DNA of 64,000 nucleotides from Ananas comosus (lineage: Eukaryota > Streptophyta > Magnoliopsida > Poales > Bromeliaceae), in contig NC_033645.1 of the NCBI RefSeq assembly GCF_001540865.1, forward strand, positions 62,001 to 126,000. Direction: 5' to 3'. The translations under genes were made by a program, and so were the position numbers. The notes beneath the pieces are model-generated. The model had not been told where the DNA came from. It worked only from the letters and a program-made list of their open reading frames with translations, and ran no database searches. Positions 1 to 12,584 of the stretch are shown in pieces. Position 1 is the first letter of the stretch, and the number at the start of each line of letters is the position of its first letter.

Positions 1-1
1 C

Positions 2-565
2 GCATATGACGAATATGGCCTCAGTATAGTAGCTGAAGGTGCTCCTTACAAGCAAGCCGACGCATTCGATCACGGAGGTGGCCACGTAGACCCAAACAAG
101 GCTTTAGATCCTGGTCTAGTTTACGACACGGGTGTTTCCGATTACATCCGTTTTCTTTGCTCCATGGGATACAATAACTCCGCTATAAGCTCAATGACGC
201 AGCACAACAAAGCGTGCAAAAGCTCCCGTCAATCGCAGAAGGACTTGAATCTCCCTTCCATATCCATTCCTGAACTAAGAAAGACCCTGACAGTATCAAG
301 AACAGTTACAAATGTAGGTCCGGTTAATGCGGTGTATCGAGCTCGCGTAGAAGCTCCGAAAGGAGTACATGTAAATGTCGAGCCCAAAGTCTTGTTGTTC
401 AACATGACTGCGAAGAAGTTGTCATTCAAGGTAACTTTTCGGACGAAGCTAGACGTGCGAGGGCGGTATGTGTTCGGAAGTTTGTCGTGGGAGGATGGAG
501 TTCATTCGGTGATGATTCCGTTGGCGGTTCGGACGGTGATCGACGACTTCTACACGGTTGCATGA
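2..565 (+). CDS. Subtilisin-like serine protease (subtilase), C-terminal part only
   Basis: This is the open 3' end of a subtilase (peptidase S8) gene whose upstream part lies outside the window. The frame is open from base 2 to a TGA at 563-565, giving about 187 residues. It begins in the last part of the catalytic domain, with the conserved stretch FDHGGGHVDPNKALDPGLVYD-like around residues 23-43, which in the family follows the GTSMS serine. The catalytic Ser is therefore outside. The rest is the fibronectin-III-like C-terminal domain, with the typical RTVTNVGPVNAVYRA motif and LSW near the end. Plant subtilases are secreted proteases that process peptides and wall proteins. The motif order fits the SBT3-like group, but subgroup assignment is inference. 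No frame break is visible. The internal ATG at 164 is not a start, because homology extends upstream of it. Confidence 0.93.
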   Translation, partial: AYDEYGLSIVAEGAPYKQADAFDHGGGHVDPNKALDPGLVYDTGVSDYIRFLCSMGYNNSAISSMTQHNKACKSSRQSQKDLNLPSISIPELRKTLTVSRTVTNVGPVNAVYRARVEAPKGVHVNVEPKVLLFNMTAKKLSFKVTFRTKLDVRGRYVFGSLSWEDGVHSVMIPLAVRTVIDDFYTVA

Positions 566-1224
566 TGGAAACATGATCATGATTCCAGTGGAAATCAACT
601 TCTTGTTCCTCTTTCCTTATTTTGTTTTCCCTTTAAAATTTAAACGCCATTTGTGCACATCATATGTTTTGTTCTCCGAAATCTTGTTATTGTCACTAGT
701 TGACTCACATTGTAATGACATTCTCATATGATTTCTCGTTCGCCGATTTTATATTTGTTAAATCTTATTCAAATCTGAAATAATAGAGGATTTTAAACAA
801 TATCTAACTGATTCAAAGGTTCTTAAAGAAAGAAAAAGTTTTTCATAAATAATTGTGCATGAAACTCATAATTTAGTGTTCAGAATCTTAAGCTATTATT
901 CAACAAAAAGTAGCTCATGATTTGAGAGGATTTGTTTGAGATAACTAATTACTTCATCCAAGATAATGGGATCAATAATTTCATCAAAGATAATGCGAAT
1001 CAATTCTAAGTTTGTTGCTTTGTTTGTTCATTTATTTAGTATCATAAATGTGGGTGCTTAACTAATGGGACCAATTCTTTACTTATTACTTTCAAATTTT
1101 TCTTTATTATTCATTAGTAACAGATGCTAAATCCACAAAGATGCTCTTTCTTTAAGTTGTGTTGATTAAAGTGTTGGATCCACTACTGTTTTGGCTCTGA
1201 CACTTGCTGCTGCTATGGTAGCTG

Positions 1225-1272
<48 letters not shown>

Positions 1273-1352
1273 AAGCTAGGTTTTTTTTTTTCCTTTTGTT
1301 TTTCAATAGTCATGGCATATATTAAGAACTGATAAAAATGTACAAAGCTTCC
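566..1352. other. Intergenic, subtilase 3' flank
   Basis: AT-rich sequence with no coding signal I can support. It probably contains the subtilase 3' UTR just after the stop. A poly-T run occupies about 1230-1268. Confidence 0.6.
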
Positions 1353-1658
1353 TTGAACTACGGACCATTTTGATTCGACTTTTTAATTTTTAAAATTTTA
1401 ATTTTACTGTCAAATCTTTCAATTTATTTGATTTGAATCAGTCAACAGCACTTTGACTTCAAAATTTAAGCTAATTACTTACTCTAATAAATTTATAGTT
1501 GCAAGAATTGTATGGAATGTGCTAACTAAATTGTTAAAGATAGACAATATATTTAAATTTTAGAAGTCAAAGTGTTGTTTATTGATTCAAATCAAATAAA
1601 TTGAAAGGTTGAATATGAAAGGTTGGATAGTTAAATCAAAATGGTCGACGGTTCAGGT
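1353..1658. mobile_element. Foldback MITE with about 100-bp inverted repeats (family F1)
   Basis: The left end (ACTACGGACCATTTTGA, then a stretch with TTTGATTTGAATCAGTCAAC and CACTTTGACTTC) is the imperfect reverse complement of the right end (GAAGTCAAAGTG, TTGATTCAAATCAAATAAAT, TCAAAATGGTCGACGGTTCA). No protein is encoded. Three further copies lie near 13530-13780, 14290-14605 and 39215-39455. I could not define a clear target-site duplication, so the superfamily is open. Confidence 0.7.
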
Positions 1659-1723
1659 AATTCTATATGTCTTTACTTAAAAAGTTTTATTTGTTTAACT
1701 GATATCACAAAGACTACTTCTCG

Positions 1724-2160
1724 AAGCTACTTTAACCTTTGTGGAAGACACGTTAAAAGCTGCGAGATTACCGACCAACAGGGAACCATTGCGTGCATAT
1801 CTGATGCAATATAAAGGCAATCCACGATGCTTGCTCTGTGGAAATTGGAGCAATCCCTTCTTTTGCTAATGCATCCCAGAGAAACTTTTGATATCTTCTT
1901 AGATTTAGCGTCCATCATCAAAACTTTGCACCTTCGGAGTTATCACTCAGATTCACTAATCTCCGAAGCTCGGACATGGGGCTATAGACTTTTACAGAGA
2001 GATTCAAATATTTCAGTTTTGAATGGACTTCGAGATTCTCTAAAAATGTTGAAATTGCGGATCGCTTCAGCAAAAGTTTTCCTTTTGGTCTTCAGTTGAT
2101 GAGTTTATTCAGTCTGTACCACGATTAATTGAATAAAATCGCCTTCAGGCGTGATTTCCC
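1724..2160 (+). pseudogene. Unrecognised coding-like remnant
   Basis: Two overlapping frames read like protein. The first, from about 1730, contains LKAARLPTNREPLRAYL and CLLCGNWSNPFFC before a stop. The second (about 1830-2099) contains SYHSDSLISEARTWGYRLL. Together they suggest a gene fragment with a frameshift or an unseen intron. It ends in a poly-A-like run (about 2164) after a short inverted repeat, CGCCTTCAGGCG, which could mark the 3' end of a retroposed copy. I do not recognise the family and assign no function. Confidence 0.3.
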
Positions 2161-3480
2161 TCAAAAAAAGGTTATTCACACATAATCGAAGGCCAAATGG
2201 CCCCTAATCTATTTTGCGACTATCGGTTTGGGGTCCAGTTCTCTAATCATTAAGTAGCACATAATCTGATCATAATTTTTTTTTTTATTTTTTAAAAAAA
2301 TTGTCTGGTCATAGATTTAGATCCAGAACTTTTAATTGGTTTTTTATCTTCAAGATAAGCTAATGGTTTAACTAACGGACTTATTTTACTCTGTTAAGTA
2401 ATTGAAGCGTTTACAAAGTGCTTATTGAGTAGAATTATTTGAGTAGAACTATTCAAGGAAGCAGTAATAACTTTTTTTACATTTTCTCTATGCCAAGAAG
2501 CTTCAAATAGACAACAAGAAGTTTAGCAATCTATGGCTTCGTTTGGGGTTGTAGGGCGATTGCATTACGTGTCGTGAGAAAGTACGATAGAAAAATATTC
2601 TGTTTGTTTCCGTACGTAATATTGCGTTTCGCATATTGCGATGAGTCGGTTATGATATATTTTCCGCGGTCCCACCGAAAAATACAGAAGCATATCCCTA
2701 TATGTTTTTTTTCTAACTTTATTTTATCTAATAGTGTTAGATAGAGCTCAATACCAAATTAAGTTTAAGTCAATATTTGGACAAAACTAAAATAGACCTA
2801 TGCCAAAACAAACTACCTAGTGATAATTATCTGCAATACAAAAATTTTCTTTTTTCTTTTAATTGCAACCTAAAGTTTAATTCTAATCTATTACAACTTT
2901 GGTAGTCTAAATTTTTCAGAGGAACAAATATTATATCCGAAGAAGAATGATTTTTTTTTTTTTAGAGAGAGGTAGCATGATACCCGCTTAGTTCATTTTT
3001 TCAAAATTTTTTTTTTTAAAAAAAGAACAAATAGAAAGGTGTTAACATATATTTCTGAATATCTTAAGTATTAGATCAGTTTTTTTGGATAATATAGTAT
3101 TAAAGATAATTCTAAACCCCTTCATTCTGTAAGGTCATAGATTGAATTGGCACCTTCAATATTTAACGAGATAAATTTTCGCAGATCTTACCTACTAATT
3201 CTACATGTCTTTTCTATCCAACAGATACACGAGTGAAAATATCAATATATATATTTATAAATCAGTTTCCTAGCATATCAATCTTTTGGGTAATAGAAGC
3301 AACCCAAGGATAATGAATTAATGCCTTTTTTTGTATGTAGTTGTAGACATCTTTCATACTCAACCAACTACTGCATCATTTCAATAGACGAGATGTGCTA
3401 ATCAAAATATTCTCAATGAAACAGAGAAACGAGTTTTGGAGCAGATTCTGCTGTGCAGAGTATTTCAACCCTTCCTAAAG
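2161..3480. other. Intergenic AT-rich stretch
   Basis: No gene or structured element is visible apart from the SINE end fragment at 2948-2999. Confidence 0.5.
2948..2999 (-). repeat. 3' end fragment of SINE family S
   Basis: A poly-T run followed by AGAGAGAGGTAGCATGATACC and CGCTTAGTTCATTT matches the 3' tail of the SINE family described at 9013-9172, in minus orientation. The tRNA-like head is missing. Confidence 0.6.
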
Positions 3481-3481
3481 T

Positions 3482-3608
3482 TTGGTTTTGAATATGGCCT
3501 GTTTGAGTGGAAAGAATTTGAAGAGAAAAAGAAATGGAGAGATCTCTGAATTTGTCAACAAGCCAAGGCCAAGCAAAAGAGTGAGGAAGGACTCTCAATT
3601 TACAACAA

Positions 3609-3642
<34 letters not shown>

Positions 3643-3724
3643 GACGATAACAACAAAGTATAGGATCCAAAAGGTCCTAAGATTAAGCCCAGAACCCGAC
3701 ACTCTACAACTAAGGTGTTACTGA
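3482..3724 (+). CDS. Doubtful 80-residue basic ORF with serine run
   Basis: A short ORF encodes a Lys/Arg-rich beginning (KNLKRKRNGEISEFVNKPRP) and a run of about 11 serines produced by a (TCA)n microsatellite at 3610-3642. It lies 149 bases beyond the stop of the SH3P2-like gene on the other strand. I recognise no family. It may be a fragment of a nuclear protein or chance. I list it only because the basic part does not look random. Confidence 0.15.
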
Positions 3725-3872
3725 GGATTTAAATGTCGAAATTAGAAACTACAGTTCAAGTACACTAACTTGATTCTGTACAGAAATTTCTGGTCATAAC
3801 AGAAGGGTAAAAGTTTGCACTGCGCACTACTAGCTTCGCTCTACGGCTGTTCTTGGCGAGTCTAGAAAGATG

Positions 3873-6800
3873 TTAAAATACTTCAGCAATTTTGGTCGCT
3901 GGTACACGATCCCGTCTTTCAACGTATCCGTAAGGAAACCATCCAGCTTTACCTTTGCATTCTCCTTCGGCCCAGCCATTATTCGCCACCTGTATGGAGC
4001 ATTCAGCATCTCAAATTAGGGTTTTTGAGAGGAAATAACATGCAGGGAAACAGTGAACAAGGTTATCCCAAGTTACAAAGAAATCAATGTCAAAACATCA
4101 AAGACATATCTAATTAAAAAAAACGTAGAATAATGTAAAGAGATGCAAACTAGAAAACATACTACAATTCAGTAGAATCAGAATAAAATGACTTAGACTG
4201 TTAGAGAAACATAGCGAACATCATCAGATATCTCTTGGTATTAATCTCAATAATCAAGCTAATAGTTTTCACCAAGGGACTCTAGAACATCATTTAGAAT
4301 ACGAGCCAAAGTAGCCTAGAGCGTCGTTTAGAGATCAAGATATTATGATTATTTGTTCCCTGGGCTGCTCATTTTCTAATTGTCTTCTAAGTTCTAAGAT
4401 TTTATTTCAAATTATTCTGCAAATCCCAAAACCCAAAAAAGGGCACATTTAAGTTTAGAATGCCGACCCATTTAAGATTAGGCACAACAGCAGAAACAAG
4501 GATCAAACATAAGCAATTCAATATCTATTTAAGTTCAAAATAACCATCTGCCTTCTTTGTTGGTCCTTATCAGAAATCTTAACCAATGGAAAATTATGGC
4601 GTCCCCTAATTACAGCTCCTTGCTTTTTGTTGAGGATTGACTTATTTCATAAAGTCCGACTACTATACTCTTATGAGTATGATCATTTTCGTACTCATAA
4701 GTTGTTTTCGATAATAGAACTTCCGAATCGACGATCCATATCGTAAACATGATTTAGAACATTTAAAACTTTTAGATATCAAATTTTATAATTTTTCGAC
4801 ATCATTTACCTTACAATCAAAAAATATCAAAATGAACTTACAATAACCGGTAGGAATACTTGCTAGTTTAACGGTATAAAAAATCGAAATTGATTGAATT
4901 TTTGAAAAAAATCTATTCACTATCTAGATAAAGATCAATAACTTCGATCTTAAATTGAAGGATCCGATCATTCTTTTTTAGGATGTTGTTCGATTTTGAT
5001 GGTTCATTTTATGCCTGCTGGATTGCTTTATTATAATTTTGAAAAATCACAAAATTCATTTTCTAGTAATTTTAAATGCTTTAGATCATATTTAACGGTG
5101 TGAATCGTCGATTGGGAAGCTCCATCATTGAAAACAATTTATAAGCACAAAGGGCACAATACTCAATAGATTATAGCAGCCTTACTCTATTTCATGATAC
5201 TTCTCAAACAATAGAGTATAGTTCTGAATACCTAAGGAGAGGGAAATTAACAATCAAAGCTAATGATGGATGTTAAATTATACGAAAAAACTATTTTTCT
5301 CCAAAAGCTTAAGCTGTTAGAGAATATTTTATATTCAACACTGCCCCTCGCGCTTGGCTCGAAACTTTTGAATAAGCCCAAGACGAGAAATTAAATAATG
5401 CTAGAAGCCTGATAGGACTCGAACTTAAGATTCTCTACTCTAATATCATGTTAAATTATATAAAACAACTGTTTTTCTCCAAAAGTTTAAGTTGTTAGAT
5501 AACAATGTTTTTATATTTTTACATTCAATAGTGGACAAATGTGCTACGGGAATAAAGGTTGTCAGAAACAAACTACCTTTCTTACAACAACAAAGTCCCC
5601 AACCGACAGGTCCAACTCAACATCTGACTCAGCCTGATATGCATGCACAACCTTCATAATGCAATTAAGTAAAAGAGTTACGAAAAAGACCATCGAAACA
5701 GAACCAACCATCAAAGAATTGGTTCTAGTCCAACATTTCATTACACATCCAAAAATTAAAAGCTATATTGAGTACCTCCGCCAGAAAATATCCCACAGAA
5801 TCTCCTGATCCATTAACTGTTTGGGAAGAATATATGCCATTGGCGTCTTCATATGAAGGAGGAGGTGGCACAGGATCTTCAATTACTGGGCTTGGAGTGG
5901 CTTCAATTCGCTGCCTCTCTGATACCATCTGTCCATCAAAGCTTTAAGTGAAAATGAATGGAGAAGGACAAAAGTGCTTATTATGAAAAACACCTCACTG
6001 AGACCAATATTAGCTCTTGCTTTTGCAAACCAAAAAACATAGATGTGCCACTTGCCTCTTCTTCAAGCTGATCAAGCATTTCAAGGATTTTCTGATGATA
6101 AGTGCGCTCTAATTCAACCTTCAATTAGGAGAATACCATTTATCAGCTTTTTTTTGTGCCAAAGCATTATTAGCGACATGAGAAATGTTAAAAGAAAAAA
6201 ATGACATTTTGAAAAGTGGGGAATAAACCATACCATTGCAATAAGACGCTGTAAGGTTAATCTTTGTTGTTGAGCTTCTACAGCAGTCATTGCTACTATG
6301 GCTTCTTTACCAAGCACTGTCATGTTCGACTTCAAGTCTTGCAACTTTGATTCAGCTGCTTCCAACTTCAAATTGTTATCAATATTACCAGCGTCTTCTC
6401 TCCCTTTGATTTGGCGTTTTGAAACTTCAATAGCCTGAAAAGTGTGTGCCATTTATAAAGTGGAGAATCTATCAGCTGATGACAATAAGGGTTTGTTTGG
6501 TTCACCTATTTTAGACTCGGGAATGGGAACGGGATTGACTCATTCCGATAGAAGTGGTTTGTTTTATAGGAACCGGATTCTGATTCTCATTCCACTCTAG
6601 AATGGGAATAGCTTAATCCATTTATGGCACAATCTAACTTTGAATTCTCAATTGACCCACGTAAGAGTAAGCGAATTAAAACCCTCTCTCACAAACACCT
6701 CTCCCTTGTCCTTCATCACTCTCCTCTCCCTTAATCAAAACACTCTCCCAAAATCCTATTGAGTCCTAATTGTCCATTCCGATTTCCATTCCAATAATGA

Positions 6801-9800
6801 ACCAAGCATTTTTTGGATGATTCGTAATTCCATTTTTAATTCCAATGCAATCCAATTCTCTTTCCCATTCCTATTCCAATCATGAACCAAATATAAAATA
6901 TTATCATCAAAACCATGTATAGCAAACTGAATGTGGCAACAGGAGCAATAAAACAGTACAATGAAATAAAGGGACTTTTACATAATATATCCCTGACAAA
7001 TCATCTTTACACGTACATCCCCTTAAATCTATATTTTCAACCCCTTAATAATGCAGTTTGCTCTTAAGTAGGAGTCATCTAATTCACGGGAGATGTTGGT
7101 TTTGCATCATAAAAAGTTTTCAAGAGAGGCATTTTTTTATAAAAAGATTACAAAGGTAGGGTTTACTTTCGCCGGGCAGTAGAGTGTACTACTGTTAGAA
7201 GTTGTTTGAGTTGTACTATTTGGAAAAGCATAAATAGCTTTTTTATCAAAAGCAAGAGCTAATTTGGAAAAGCGTAAAAAGCATAAATATCCCTAGTTTT
7301 TAGGAATTTATGCTATATAAAGATATCCTAAAAATCTATCTAAAATCACTAAAATCTCATCTCTACTTCACACCACAACAGAAGCTCTACTCTTGTTTGC
7401 TAATAACGCTCTATTAAAGATGACTGCAACTATAAGCAGAAGATAGCAAAATGGGTACTATATGTGTAAGGAATTAAGTTTTTGAAGGTTATATTTGAAA
7501 ATTCAGATTTTGCAATGATGAATATGGTATATATTGTTACGACAAACGCACAAACAGAAACAAAAATGGCAACCAGGAAATAAACAAACCACAAACAGAA
7601 ATAGAAGAATACACAGATTTACGTGAAAAACCCTTTGCAGGGAAAAAACTACGGGTGAGGGAGGAGAGAACTTCACTATCAAAACGAAAAAGGGAATACA
7701 ATGTTGTGATAATACAACCGACCACGATCTCACATCTCTAGGGCAAAAATGAAAAGGAAACTCTACGGGCTAGGGCCAATAGGCCCGAGCCCTGCGCTAC
7801 CCACCACAGACTTTCATTTTTCCTTCACAAATTTATTTTCCAATTTGGTCGCACCGTGAAACTGTCGGCGAGTCGAAAACCCGAACTTGAGTCGATTATC
7901 AATTTCGAGTCACATCTAACATATATGATTTCAGAGGGTATATCTAACGTAGAATATAATTGTCCACATAGATATTAGCATATAGTGTTACCTGAGCTTC
8001 AGCTTCTTGACGCATTTTGTCATACCGTTGAGCAAGGTGGCGAGCATCCTCCAATGGGGTACCTACTACCATTGCTCTTAATGGCTCTGCGACCTGACAA
8101 GTCAAGAATTTTGATACTATCTGATCAGCTCATTATCATACAAGCAAATCAAGATTTGTGAAATTCAAATGAGCCAACTAGTTTACCATCACCTGTTTAT
8201 AGTTTAGAAAATGAAAAAGAAAAAAAAAGAAAAGGAAAAAAGTGGTATTAAGAGTATGACGAAATAGTGACTGTTTACAAAAACATCGATAGACCCAAAT
8301 CGGCATGACCATAGAATATTCTATTAGGAAACTTCTATGTTGCACAGATATGGGTACAAGGATACGGATATGATGATACAGCAAGTCCCAAAAATTCTAG
8401 AATTCGATATGCAGGGGATACTTGAATAAAATATTATTTTAAATTTATTTAAACATATGTTGACTATATATAATAATATATTGAGAACAATCAGGATACC
8501 TGAGGTATATTTAAGAGATATATGCATCAGCTTGTACAAATATTCTAACTTTGTTCATCGAAAAAGATAATTAATCATAAGGAATGATAATTCAAAGACT
8601 ATTAACCAACTATCATCTAGCTTGACCAAATGATAACAATAGATATTTAGTTGCACAAACAAAATTAGCCATTCATCATATATGTATGTTTTCAAATATC
8701 ATTAGGTTCTATTATATAAAACATTGACAAAAAAAAAATGCTAAAACTTTCATAAAAATAGGAAAAAAAATCATTCTCTATGGCCCTTCTTGGTTGACAC
8801 TAGATAGGTCACACTAGATGGGTCAATTAGATTAAAAAAGTAAAAGTTAAACCTTAAAGGCCTAAACTATAACTTAATATTGTGTGGGGACGGTGAGAGA
8901 GAGTGCCTTCCACCGTCCAAGCAAAAAGATAGAAAAATGAAGAATTGAAGAGAGATTGACAGTTTTTCCTACTGTTTTCCTTATTTTCAGTGGATTAGGA
9001 TGTGGATTTGAAACCGACCGTCCTTAGAGCAAGTGGCAAAGGGCTTGGTGGTTGGTACCCGAGGTCCCAAGTTCGAATTCTAGTTGATTCACATTTCTAG
9101 CTAAGTTTATTTCTAAATGAAATAAACGAAGCGGGTAGCGTGCTACCTATTTCTCAAAAAAAAAAAAAAAATGGATGTGGATTTGAACAAAAAATTTTTG
9201 GTTCCGATCATTTTAGACCAGAAAAAAATCTAGCCGCATCCCCGATACCCCGGCCATATCCTCCTGTATCACCCCCATTTCTGAGCTGTATCCTGTGTTT
9301 TTTTTTTTTTCACTTCTTAAAAAAATTCCGGATACTCCAATCCCCTATTGGACATATCGAGCGCGTATCGAGCGCATATCCATATGCGATATGTATCCGA
9401 TACACAAACAGCACGTAAATTGAAGTATCTGCGCTTCATAGGGAACCTTATATCAGAAGATATTAAGACCAATGCACTTAAGTAAACTTGACAAACTAAT
9501 AAACTGAACAAGGATAAGACAGAGGGCGCAGTACGCCTGTGCAACATAGATTACATATTTACAACAAGGAAAATGCATAAATCTAGGACTAGCTAGGTAG
9601 CGAACTGCTTAGCACACTCGAAGTTCTGATAAACAAAAATTATATAATTCTAGGTTGCAACTTGCAAGACATAATATGCTAAATTTATATCCGCATAGAC
9701 GTGCTGCATAGAATTTTTAATGTTCACAAACTCCAGACAGCACAGTAGCTCAGCCAAGATATATTAGTAAATCAGTTCAATCATCCTTCCAATCTAGAAC

Positions 9801-12538
9801 ACTAGTATAATCTTTGAGGTTCTCGTCGAAGGCAACATTCACAAAACATAGCTTTCCAACCATGAAAAGGAGTGTGTGTATATATATATATATAGCTCCC
9901 AGCAGCCACCGAAGAAAATGTACATGGCCTCCTTTCCATGGGCGCCCAAATTACTTACACTCAACAAGTCATTATTCATGACAAGGGCTATTAACAAGAA
10001 CCCAAACACATAAAAGTAGGAGTTGACTCTAGAGCCAAAGAGTTATTAAGGAGTATATCAAAAGTGAAACAAGAGGGCAACTAATTTGCATGCTTTAGAT
10101 TCCCAAAAGTAACATCAGCAATATAACCAAAGCTCATTTAAAAGAAGAAATGAACAATCAACTGCACAGAAAGAAAAAAAACACACCTGGGTGCTGAGAG
10201 CTTTCAATAAGTCCCCACGTTCCTTTTCCATCTGGGCACGAGCACGCCCAAAGGTTAGTGCAGCTTTTGATAACGTACTTACATTTGTACAGCTGTCCTC
10301 GGCACCGTACTTCTTGCTATCTTCTGATAGTTTTGTGCCTGAGGAAGGTATCTATAATCTTTATGTACATGACAAAATAAAGAGTGAGAAAAAAAGAACT
10401 AGGGCTATACAGATACCAAGTTCAACTTGTTTGGATCCTGTGACTATAAAACCTTCCACACCGCGAACAATATCTCTTTGAAAATGCTGAAAGAAACACT
10501 AGAGTTAGACACACAGAAACTGGTCGAATAGATTTGTCATAAGATGGCTAACCTTTCCTGAGCGGGTTGATATGTAAAGCTTCTCTAGTTTCTGATGCTG
10601 CTGAAGTTCCGCCTCATCGCTAAACACATAATCAAAACTTGCATATCCACCATTTCCAAATTGCTTGAGAACAGCCTATCATGATTTTCACAAAATGATC
10701 ACAATGCCCAAGAAAATATGAAAAGATAAACCATATTCATTCACTTGAAGATCATATGGCTTATTCATTTATTCATAGAAATAATACAAGATGAAGCCTA
10801 AAACCTAAAAAGCAATCACTCTACTTATCTACCATAATTACTTTGAAGCATCTGGATAGCTACTCACTTCATAACTACTTTATGCTACTTCTCTTGAATC
10901 GCGCTTCCATAACTCCATCATATGCTATCATAACTCCAATTTTGCTTCATCATATTTATGCATCTAAAAATGGTACAAACGTCTCTCTATGATGTATCAA
11001 AAAACATGAGAAACTTTCAAAAGCACTCCCAACCGTATAGTGCATCTGCAGTTTACTATCCTATGGCTTAAACTCTAAGATTTTGTACTCGTGGTTTCCG
11101 TTTTATCTTTCAACAAGTAGTGGTAATTTAAAAGGAGCAAAGTGCATATTTTATAAAGCATGTGGCGGTACTAGCTAAAATGTAACACTTTACCACCCTG
11201 CGTGTTGCACTTTACCGTCACCATCATGTGATTTATAAAATTTATCACTTTGCTACTTTTTTATGACAGTTCCTTGGGGAAAACTAAAGAAACTTACTTT
11301 TTATTTTGGGTCACTTTAATTTGGTCTCTTGTGGTTTAGCGCACTTTCACTTTGCCACTATGTAGTTTTCGCAGGGTTCTAATGACTACCGTTGTAACAA
11401 AGTGATACTTTCTTACAAACCACATAACGGTACATAATGGTACAATACAACAGTTCACTATCCTATGATATACAGTTTACTATCCCGTGGTTTGCAAAAA
11501 ATATCACTTTGCTACTCTGTTTAATGAGAGAACCGTACGGTGAAACTAAAATAAAACCATGGAATAGTTAACTGCAACCATTCAAGCCACGGGGTGGTCC
11601 TCTGGCAAAGTGAAAATAAGCTAAACCTCAAAAGTAGAGATGTCAACGGGTCGGATTCGAGACGAATTTTCAAAAAACACAAAGCTGAACCCGACTACCA
11701 AACCCGAAACCCGAACCCGAATCCCAATCCGACGGATTTTAAAAATCCATACCCAAACCCGAATCCGACTAAAAATTCGAAACCCGAACTCAAGCCCGAA
11801 CCCGAAAATCCAAACCCGAAACAATTATTTCTCTTTACAATATTTCAAAATATATTACATTAAATCTAAATTTTTAAAATACAAATTTAAATATAACATC
11901 AAACATTTCTATATATATATTATATACAATGTAAAATAATTTCAGGTTCGAGTTCAGGTCGGATAGAATAAAAATCCATACCCGAATCCAAATCCGTCGG
12001 GTTTTCGTTTTTAATATACATATGCGAAACTATATCTGGTTAGCATCGGGTAAATCCACTCCGTTCGGATCCGGATAAAATTTTGGGTACCTATATCCAT
12101 TGATCCCTACTCACAAGGACAAATTGAACGTTTACCCTTATTGTTTTTCCTTTGTTTTTTTTTTTTTTTTTTTGCCTGCTATTTCTCTCGATCCAAATGA
12201 AGCATAAAAAGAAAAATTACAGAGGAGCAAAATGTTACACTTTGAACCCCAGAATTGAAATTTGAAAATGCGCTATACCGCGGAAGCAACTTTCAAAGTT
12301 TTCTCTTTCTATAAAAAACAAAAAAAAAAATAGAAAAAAAAAACATAGGATAATTTATTAGCTTGCGAATCCCATTTTTTGAAAAAAAAAAAAGAAAAGA
12401 AAAACTCAACCACCGATTCGAAGTCAAAATACCCAGCATTGTCCTCAATTGCTAGATCAAAAACGTAGGGGGGCAAAAAAAACAAAAAAAAAAAACAAAA
12501 ACCAACAAATTGCTCTTAGCATAGCAATGCAAATGCTT

Positions 12539-12584
<46 letters not shown>

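Noticed and set aside
9013..9172. A tRNA gene from A- and B-box-like sequences
   Set aside because: No anticodon arm or acceptor stem. It is dispersed with poly-A tails and target duplications, hence a SINE.
11594..11939. Asn-Pro-repeat ORFs and a telomere-like impression from CCCGAA units
   Set aside because: The units are degenerate CCCGAA/ACCCGAAT, not TTTAGGG, and they are the subterminal part of a hAT-like element with an 8-bp duplication.
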